12,688 bases of DNA, from assembly GCA_030638935.1 (NCBI GenBank), contig DAOWDR010000223.1:1-12688 (forward strand), given 5' to 3'. Origin of the DNA: Desulfobacteraceae bacterium (GTDB lineage Bacteria; Desulfobacterota; Desulfobacteria; Desulfobacterales; Desulfobacteraceae). The notes under the pieces are model-generated. The model had not been told where the DNA came from. It did no database searches and saw only the letters and a program-made list of their open reading frames with translations. The translations under genes were made by a program, and so were the position numbers. This document shows positions 7,690 to 12,688 of the stretch, piece by piece; position 1 is the stretch's first letter; each line of letters opens with the position of its first letter.

Positions 7690-9057
7690 ATGAATCCCGG
7701 AATTTTCAGGGAATATGACATTCGGGGGATTGCAGGAGAGGATATAAACGAACAAGACGTCGTTGATATTGGAAAAGCCTATGGCACCCTATTAATTGAA
7801 CAGGGCAGAAAAAAAATATCCGTTGGAAGGGATTGCAGGAAAACTTCGGATAGGTTTTCCCAATTGTTTATCCAGGGTATTGTTTCAACTGGCTGCGATG
7901 TGGTGGATATCGGAACCTGTCCCACGCCAGTGCTTTATTTTTCCATCCACCAATTAGGACTGGACGGCGGGGCCATGGTCACTGCCAGCCATAATCCCCC
8001 GGAATACAACGGGTTCAAGTTGATGAGCGGGTTAAATTCCATCCACAGCCAGGGACTCCAGGATATCTTGCAGATTATTGAGCAAAAGGCCTATGTTCAG
8101 GGAGAGGGTAAGGAGACCCAGGCCGATGTGATTAAGCCCTATATGGCATATTTGAAGGAAAATGTCACCCTTAACAAAAAAATCAGGATCGGTATTGATG
8201 CGGGAAATGGTACAGGCGGAATTACTGCACTGCCTGTGTTAAAAGATCTGGGGTGCGAGGTCCATGATATTTTCTGCGATATGGACGGCTCCTTTCCCAA
8301 CCATGAGGCAGACCCCACCCAGAAAAAAAATCTTGTTGATCTCATCGCCCTGGTGCAAAAGGAAGGCCTGGACCTTGGAGTAGGATATGACGGGGATGCC
8401 GACCGCATAGGCGTGGTGGACAAGAACGGGGGGGTGATTTACGGAGATCAGCTCATGGTGATTTATGCCAGGGAGATCCTTGAAAGAAAACCCGGGGCTA
8501 CCTTTATATCGGAAGTAAAATGTTCCATGGTAATGTATGATGATATCCGAAACCACGGTGGCAATGCCATCATGTGGCGGACCGGTCATTCATTGATCAA
8601 GAAAAAAATGAAAGAGGAAAATGCGGAACTTGCAGGGGAAATGAGCGGCCACATGTTTTTCAAGGACCGATATTTCGGGTTTGATGATGCCCTCTACGCC
8701 ACCTGCCGCCTTCTGGAAATCATGGCAGATACGGGCCGTGGGGTGGATGAATTGATCCAGGACCTTCCCCAAACCTTTACCACCCCGGAACTTCGGGTGG
8801 AGTGTTCTGATGACATAAAATTTGATGTGGTGGACAAGATTGTGGCCCATTACAAGGCAAAACCAAAGCAAAAGGTGATTGATATTGATGGTTTGCGGGC
8901 CGTGTACGACGACGGGTGGGGCCTTGTCAGGGCATCCAATACCCAGCCTGCCCTGGTTTTACGGTTTGAATCATTGACCCGGGAGCGGCTGGATGAGATC
9001 CAACAGGAGATTGAGTCCACCTTGAAACAAATAATAATTGAAACAAGTAATAGCTAA
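7690..9057 (+). CDS. Phosphomannomutase/phosphoglucomutase (AlgC-type)
   Basis: This 455-residue alpha-D-phosphohexomutase interconverts hexose-6-phosphate and hexose-1-phosphate, supplying precursors for GDP-mannose or UDP-glucose and hence surface polysaccharide. The four-domain family pattern is complete. The N-terminus is IFREYDIRG. The active-site loop TASHNPPEYNGFK (98-110) contains phospho-Ser100. The metal-binding loop DGDADR (234-239) provides three aspartates. The sugar-specificity loop is GEMSGHMFF (316-324), and the C-terminal phosphate-binding loop is RASNTQPALVLRFE (414-427). The GEMSGH form fits dual PMM/PGM enzymes such as AlgC and ManB, whereas GlmM enzymes have a different loop here. 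A strong GGAGGG ribosome site lies 4-9 bases before the ATG. It follows uppP by 10 bp, which pairs sugar activation with lipid-carrier recycling. Substrate preference cannot be read from sequence alone. Confidence 0.94.
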   Translation: MNPGIFREYDIRGIAGEDINEQDVVDIGKAYGTLLIEQGRKKISVGRDCRKTSDRFSQLFIQGIVSTGCDVVDIGTCPTPVLYFSIHQLGLDGGAMVTASHNPPEYNGFKLMSGLNSIHSQGLQDILQIIEQKAYVQGEGKETQADVIKPYMAYLKENVTLNKKIRIGIDAGNGTGGITALPVLKDLGCEVHDIFCDMDGSFPNHEADPTQKKNLVDLIALVQKEGLDLGVGYDGDADRIGVVDKNGGVIYGDQLMVIYAREILERKPGATFISEVKCSMVMYDDIRNHGGNAIMWRTGHSLIKKKMKEENAELAGEMSGHMFFKDRYFGFDDALYATCRLLEIMADTGRGVDELIQDLPQTFTTPELRVECSDDIKFDVVDKIVAHYKAKPKQKVIDIDGLRAVYDDGWGLVRASNTQPALVLRFESLTRERLDEIQQEIESTLKQIIIETSNS

Positions 9058-9067
9058 ATAATATTGA

Positions 9068-9122
9068 GGAGATAAATTAAAGCGGTGCAACCCGGGGTCC
9101 GTCCCCTTTGTCCGTTTAATTT
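9068..9122. repeat. REP-like imperfect palindrome between the mutase and helicase genes
   Basis: The outer arms are AAATTAAAgCGG (9074-9085, with an unpaired G at 9082) and CCGTTTAATTT (9112-9122). They pair over 11 bp and enclose an inner GGGG/CCCC hairpin (9094-9097 with 9103-9106). A GGAG tetranucleotide (9068-9071) stands two bases before the left arm. A palindrome preceded by GGAG or GTAG is the arrangement known for REP elements mobilised by REP-associated tyrosine transposases; the match here is by architecture only. The right arm runs into a T-rich tract, so the hairpin could also act as a terminator or attenuator after the mutase gene. GGAG could alternatively be an orphaned ribosome site. 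Confidence 0.5.
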
Positions 9123-9128
9123 TTTTAT

Positions 9129-10991
9129 ATGCAGTTATCGTTACAGCAGCAGAACGCCGTTGATCACACAGGTTCTCCGGCCCTGGTTGTCGCAGGAGCA
9201 GGTTCCGGCAAGACCCGGACCCTGACCGCCAAATTTTCACATCTGGCAGCCACGGGACACGATCCTAAACGGGTGCTGGCCATCACCTTTACCAACAAGG
9301 CCGCCCAGGAGATGAAAGCCCGTCTTATCGAGATGACAGGGTTGCCCCCAAGCAGTTTCCAATGGGTTCGAACCTATCACTCCGCCTGTCTCATGATCTT
9401 GAAAAAGCATTGTGAAATCATGGGATATACCCCTCCTGTTCAAATTTTTTCTGTGTACCAGCAGGACAAGCTTGTCAAAGAGCTTTGCGTGAAAAACAAT
9501 ATCGAAAAAAAATATGCCAACCGGATTCTGTCCTCCATTTCCAGGGCGAAAAATTCCGGTGATCCCCAAAAATATTTTGAATTAAACCCAGGGTTTTTCA
9601 ATATCAGGCTTGCTGACATCTATTCCCAGTTTGAGGAGCGTTTAAAGGAGATGAACTCTGTGGATTTTGACAATATTTTGTTAAAAACACGGGATCTTCT
9701 CCGGGATCATGAAGATGTTCGTACCTGGTACAAGCAGTATTTTACCTATCTGCTGGTTGACGAATACCAGGACACCAACAATCTCCAGGAGGATCTGACC
9801 AATCTGCTGTTGGGAGAGCACCGCAACCTGTTTTGCGTGGGAGATGACTGGCAGTCGGTTTACGGATTTCGGGGCAGCAATGTCAACCATTTTTTGCGGT
9901 TTCCCGATAAATACAAGGATTCAAAAATATTCAGGCTGGAAGAAAATTACCGATCCGCCAATGAGATTGTCCAGGCTGCCAACGACATGATTGATTACAA
10001 CCCGGACAAGATGGAGAAAAAATGTTTTTCCAAGAAAAAGGGTGGTGTGGTTGAAATCTATCCTTTTATGTCCGATGCCCATGAAGCCGAATGGGTGGCC
10101 AAGAGAGTCAAAGCAATGAACCGTGATGGACAAGGCGTTCCCTTTGACAAGATGGCTGTTGTTTATAGAACAAAATTTTGTTCCCTGCCCTTTGAAAGAA
10201 TTTTCAGGGCGTTTCGGGTTCCCTACCGCCTCATGGGATCCCAGGGCTTTTTTGAGCGCATGGAAATTTTAGATATCAACTCCTATCTGAGCGCTGCCTA
10301 CTTTCCCAATGACGACCTTTCCTTTGAACGGGTGGTCAATACCCCCAGACGGGGAATCGGTCCTTCCATGATTAAAAAAATGGCTGCCATGCGCACCCCT
10401 GGGACAAGTTTGCAGGATGCGGCACGGATAATGGTTAAGGACAGGGTGCTGACAAAAAAGATCCATGAAAATCTTTCCCGGGTTTTGGAAATTTTGGATG
10501 TTATTCAGGATATGGCCCCTGCCATGGCCATGGAAACCGTTATTGAGGGCACAGGATATTACAAATATCTTGACAAAAAGGTAAAGACAAAAACTGAATT
10601 TATTTCAAAAAAAGAAAATATCGAGCAGCTCATATACACGGCCAGGTCCAAAAATAATCTGCTGGAATACCTGGAAGAGGCTGCCCTGATCCGGGAAGAT
10701 AAAGAGGATGAGGATGATCAGGATTCAAATGGAATCGCCCTTTTGACCATCCATTCAGCCAAGGGGTTGGAATTTGATACCGTCTTTATTGTGGGATGCG
10801 AAGAGCGTCTTTTCCCCCATTGGCGGTCCATTGACGATGGAGACCAGGCCCTTTATGAAGAACGCCGTCTCATGTATGTGGCCATGACCCGGGCAGAACG
10901 CTTTTTATACCTGACCCATGCAAATTACAGGAAAGGAGAGTTTGCCACCAAAAGCCGGTTCATCGATCAGATAAAAGAATGTATGAGTTAG
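9129..10991 (+). CDS. UvrD/Rep-family superfamily 1A DNA helicase, short form
   Basis: This 620-residue ATP-dependent 3'-5' DNA helicase acts in repair or replication restart. All SF1A motifs are present: Q-motif LSLQQQNAV (3-11), Walker A AGAGSGKTR (22-30), Ia TFTNKAA (53-59), Walker B DEYQDT (211-216), III GDDWQSVYGFRG (238-249), IV EENYRS (271-276), V TIHSAKGLEFD (540-550) and VI EERRLMYVAMTRA (577-589). The protein ends about 30 residues after motif VI, so the C-terminal tail of full-length UvrD/PcrA (usually 700 or more residues), which contacts partners such as RNA polymerase, is absent. The ATG at 9129 is forced by an in-frame TAA at 9117-9119. No Shine-Dalgarno sequence precedes it, only a T-rich tract after the REP-like palindrome. 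Whether it is a UvrD, a Rep or a paralogue cannot be settled from this sequence. Confidence 0.94.
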   Translation: MQLSLQQQNAVDHTGSPALVVAGAGSGKTRTLTAKFSHLAATGHDPKRVLAITFTNKAAQEMKARLIEMTGLPPSSFQWVRTYHSACLMILKKHCEIMGYTPPVQIFSVYQQDKLVKELCVKNNIEKKYANRILSSISRAKNSGDPQKYFELNPGFFNIRLADIYSQFEERLKEMNSVDFDNILLKTRDLLRDHEDVRTWYKQYFTYLLVDEYQDTNNLQEDLTNLLLGEHRNLFCVGDDWQSVYGFRGSNVNHFLRFPDKYKDSKIFRLEENYRSANEIVQAANDMIDYNPDKMEKKCFSKKKGGVVEIYPFMSDAHEAEWVAKRVKAMNRDGQGVPFDKMAVVYRTKFCSLPFERIFRAFRVPYRLMGSQGFFERMEILDINSYLSAAYFPNDDLSFERVVNTPRRGIGPSMIKKMAAMRTPGTSLQDAARIMVKDRVLTKKIHENLSRVLEILDVIQDMAPAMAMETVIEGTGYYKYLDKKVKTKTEFISKKENIEQLIYTARSKNNLLEYLEEAALIREDKEDEDDQDSNGIALLTIHSAKGLEFDTVFIVGCEERLFPHWRSIDDGDQALYEERRLMYVAMTRAERFLYLTHANYRKGEFATKSRFIDQIKECMS

Positions 10992-10995
10992 AAAA

Positions 10996-11008
10996 GGGGT
11001 GACGCCCC
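10996..11008 (+). other. Small GC hairpin just before the MFS start
   Basis: GGGG (10996-10999) and CCCC (11005-11008) flank TGACG, and a further T-G wobble pair is possible. The hairpin begins 4 bases after the helicase stop and ends 6 bases before the MFS ATG. It occupies the place where a Shine-Dalgarno sequence would be expected, so it may lower or couple MFS translation. It resembles the inner hairpin at 9094-9106. Function is inferred. Confidence 0.35.
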
Positions 11009-11014
11009 ATACCC

Positions 11015-12265
11015 ATGGATCTATTTTATGCCATAAAAGAACCTGTCTCCCAGCTTTTTGCCAAGATTATAGGCAATGGCAATCGGATTATCCCTTCGGA
11101 TCATAAAGGGATTTTTCTTACCCTGTTTTTTATTATTTTTACCACGGTGACAGGGGTGGGCATTGTGGTGCCCTTGTTGCCCATCTATGCCCATGATCTT
11201 GGGGCAACCGGCATTTATCTGGCCATGATTTTTGGCTCTTTTTCCCTTTCAAGAACCTTTTTGCTGCCCCTGTTCGGCAGGCTTTCAGACCAGAAGGGCA
11301 GAAAGCCTTTTATTCTGGGGGGGCTTGCCACCTATGCCCTTGTCTCTGTTGCCTTTGTTTATTCCACCACCGTGGAAGGGTTGATCTTTATCCGGTTTAT
11401 CCAGGGGGCAGGGTCTGCCATGGTCATGCCCGTGGTCCAGGCCTATGTGGGAGAGATCACCCCTGATGGATCCGAGGGGTATTCCATGGGTTTGTTTAAT
11501 CTGTCCATGTTTTTGAGCCTCAGTTTGGGTCCGGTGATGGGAGGGGTTATCCATGATCTTTGGTCCATGGATGCCGCCTTTGTCTGCATGGGCCTTTTGT
11601 CTTCCCTGGGTCTTGGGCTCTGCCTTGTTTTTTTGCCTCCCTTGTCCATGGAAACGATTCGTTTAAAAAATAGGACCCCTGTCCCCTGGGCCCAGGTAGT
11701 CAGGGACTGGGAGCTTGGGGCACTTGTTTCGTTCCGGTATGCCTATACCGCCTGTATCGGCATTATATGGTGCTTTCTTCCTTTGTTTGCCGACAAGGCC
11801 TTTGGCCTTTCCGGTTCAAGGATCGGTCTGCTTGTTATGCTGGGCGTTTTTGTGTCCGGTATTCTCCAACTGCCCATGGGATACGCCGCCGACCGGGTGA
11901 ATAAGAAAATCATGGTAACCCTGGGTGGGGCATTTTCAACATTTGGCATATTATTGCCTTTTTTTGCCGGATCATTTTCTGACCTGCTGGTCGCCGTTAC
12001 CCTGTTTGGTATTGGCGGCGGTATTTCCATGCCGGCCATAACTGCCCTGGCCGTGATCAAGGGAGATGAAAAAAAGGCAATGGGATCTGTCATGTCCGTG
12101 ATGACAGTTGCCCACTCTTTGGGCATGCTGACAGGTTCCCTCATAGCAGGGCTTGCCATGGATTTTTTCAGCCTTAAATTTGCCTTCCCCTGCGGTATGG
12201 TCTTCATGGCCGCAGGCACCCTTGCCTTTCTTCTCCTTTACAATCGCCATAATAAGCCAGTGTAA
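11015..12265 (+). CDS. Major facilitator superfamily transporter (probable drug/metabolite efflux)
   Basis: This 416-residue inner-membrane protein has a hydrophobicity pattern consistent with 12 transmembrane helices in two halves. The loop 2-3 signature GRLSDQKGRKP (88-98) is the classic MFS motif A. A degenerate counterpart, GYAADRVNKK (289-298), lies in the second half. GIVVPLLPIYA (49-59) in the first helix region and the family's overall layout suggest a proton-driven exporter of the TetA or multidrug type; the substrate is unknown. The N-terminal cytosolic stretch before the first helix (about 31 residues) is longer than in most relatives. The ATG at 11015 is the first usable start after an in-frame TGA at 11000-11002, and no normal ribosome site precedes it. 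It begins 23 bp after the helicase stop and may depend on readthrough from that gene. The stop abuts the stop of the convergent gene. Confidence 0.88.
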   Translation: MDLFYAIKEPVSQLFAKIIGNGNRIIPSDHKGIFLTLFFIIFTTVTGVGIVVPLLPIYAHDLGATGIYLAMIFGSFSLSRTFLLPLFGRLSDQKGRKPFILGGLATYALVSVAFVYSTTVEGLIFIRFIQGAGSAMVMPVVQAYVGEITPDGSEGYSMGLFNLSMFLSLSLGPVMGGVIHDLWSMDAAFVCMGLLSSLGLGLCLVFLPPLSMETIRLKNRTPVPWAQVVRDWELGALVSFRYAYTACIGIIWCFLPLFADKAFGLSGSRIGLLVMLGVFVSGILQLPMGYAADRVNKKIMVTLGGAFSTFGILLPFFAGSFSDLLVAVTLFGIGGGISMPAITALAVIKGDEKKAMGSVMSVMTVAHSLGMLTGSLIAGLAMDFFSLKFAFPCGMVFMAAGTLAFLLLYNRHNKPV

Positions 12266-12688
12266 TTATAGCTGTTGGGCAAATTTTTTGATTCTGGCAA
12301 ATTCTTTTTTAAGTCGTTCCAATCCTTCAGGCAGGTGCCGGGCCTGTTTTAGTTTGCCTGTTTTTTCAATGGCCCCGGCTGCCTGGGCCAGGTCATGGGC
12401 CCCCAGATTGGCAGCCCCGCCTTTTATGGAATGGGCATTGTCCCGGAGAGTTTTAAAATCAACTTTCCCCTCAGCCTCCACCATGTCTGGAATCTGGCCT
12501 TCAACGGTTTTAATAAATTCTGTCAAAACTTCAATGAAAAAAGGCTTGTCATTTTTAAATTCATCCAGGGCTTTTTCAAGATCAATGGGATTTTCTTGAG
12601 GTGCAATGACAGGTTTAAGATCTTTGGCAGTGTAAGAATGGACCAGGGCCAGAAAGCTTTTTTTCTTCAGAGGTTTGGTCATAAAATC
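12266..12688 (-). CDS. C-terminal part of a signalling protein: end of receiver domain plus Hpt domain (5' end outside window)
   Basis: The frame is open through the end of the window. An ATG at 12680-12682 would give a 138-residue protein, but the two codons before it are also in frame and read Asp-Phe, giving DFMTKPLKKKSFLALV. That is the lysine-proline motif and last helix of a response-regulator receiver domain, so the ATG is probably internal and the gene continues outside the window. After a short linker (about residues 15-35 from that Met) comes a histidine phosphotransfer (Hpt) domain of about 100 residues. It has the H-box AHSIKGGAANLGA with phospho-acceptor His84 on a four-helix bundle. 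The whole gene is likely a hybrid kinase or multi-receiver protein that passes phosphate from receiver Asp to this His and on to another regulator. Its stop codon directly abuts the MFS stop, and no terminator lies between them. Confidence 0.85.
   Translation of the reverse strand, partial: DFMTKPLKKKSFLALVHSYTAKDLKPVIAPQENPIDLEKALDEFKNDKPFFIEVLTEFIKTVEGQIPDMVEAEGKVDFKTLRDNAHSIKGGAANLGAHDLAQAAGAIEKTGKLKQARHLPEGLERLKKEFARIKKFAQQL

Noticed and set aside
9085..9222. Small GTG-started frame after an AGGAG at 9067-9071
   Set aside because: The spacing to the GTG is 13 bases, the frame runs out of phase into the helicase gene, and its translation is uninformative. The AGGAG is better read as part of the REP-like element or a relic.
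11743..12219. Open frame of 158 codons on the minus strand inside the MFS gene
   Set aside because: It is opposite well-supported transmembrane coding sequence, and its proline/methionine-rich translation is typical of an antisense shadow.
1..12688. CRISPR array, insertion sequence, tRNA/rRNA, riboswitch or phage genes
   Set aside because: No regularly spaced repeats, transposase motifs, cloverleaf or rRNA-like stretches, or phage proteins were seen on either strand. Intergenic gaps are all under 200 bp.

Overview
This window looks like ordinary chromosome from a Gram-negative, anaerobic Desulfobacterota-type bacterium, probably a sulfate reducer of the Desulfobacter/Desulfobacula kind. That placement is inferred from gene content: a DapL-type aminotransferase, two adjacent MoeA-type genes of which one carries a C-terminal binding-protein domain, a GAF/histidine kinase/receiver hybrid, and a lipoprotein with OmpA and von Willebrand factor A domains. 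No 16S rRNA or other phylogenetic marker is present, so the assignment is provisional.

Layout. Positions 1-3560 (+) hold the 3' end of dapL, a moeA that overlaps it by four bases, and a second MoeA fused to a periplasmic-binding-protein-like domain. This block ends at a strong 15-bp-stem terminator. Positions 3694-6732 (-) hold a vWA/TSP3/OmpA lipoprotein and, upstream of it in the direction of transcription, a soluble hybrid sensor kinase. A divergent intergenic region of about 120-180 bp then separates these from a second plus-strand block. In that block uppP (undecaprenyl-diphosphatase) and a phosphomannomutase/phosphoglucomutase are 10 bp apart. They are followed by a short UvrD/Rep-type helicase and an MFS exporter. 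A REP-like imperfect palindrome sits just before the helicase and a small GGGG/CCCC hairpin just before the MFS gene. The window ends with the 3' part of a convergent minus-strand gene encoding the end of a receiver domain followed by an Hpt domain. Its stop codon directly abuts the MFS stop codon.

How the genes fit together. Several genes touch the cell envelope: DapL makes the meso-diaminopimelate precursor, UppP recycles the lipid carrier, the mutase supplies hexose-1-phosphate for sugar nucleotides, and the OmpA-domain lipoprotein has the residues expected to bind peptidoglycan diaminopimelate. They lie in separate transcription units, so this is a loose theme and not a demonstrated pathway. 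The two MoeA proteins insert metal into molybdopterin. The fused binding domain suggests handling or sensing of molybdate or tungstate, but the ligand is inferred.

I found no CRISPR array, transposase, tRNA/rRNA, prophage gene or clearly new defence or metabolic system. The most unusual items are the REP-like palindrome against the helicase start, the MoeA/MoeA-PBP pair, and the vWA-OmpA lipoprotein beside a sensor kinase.
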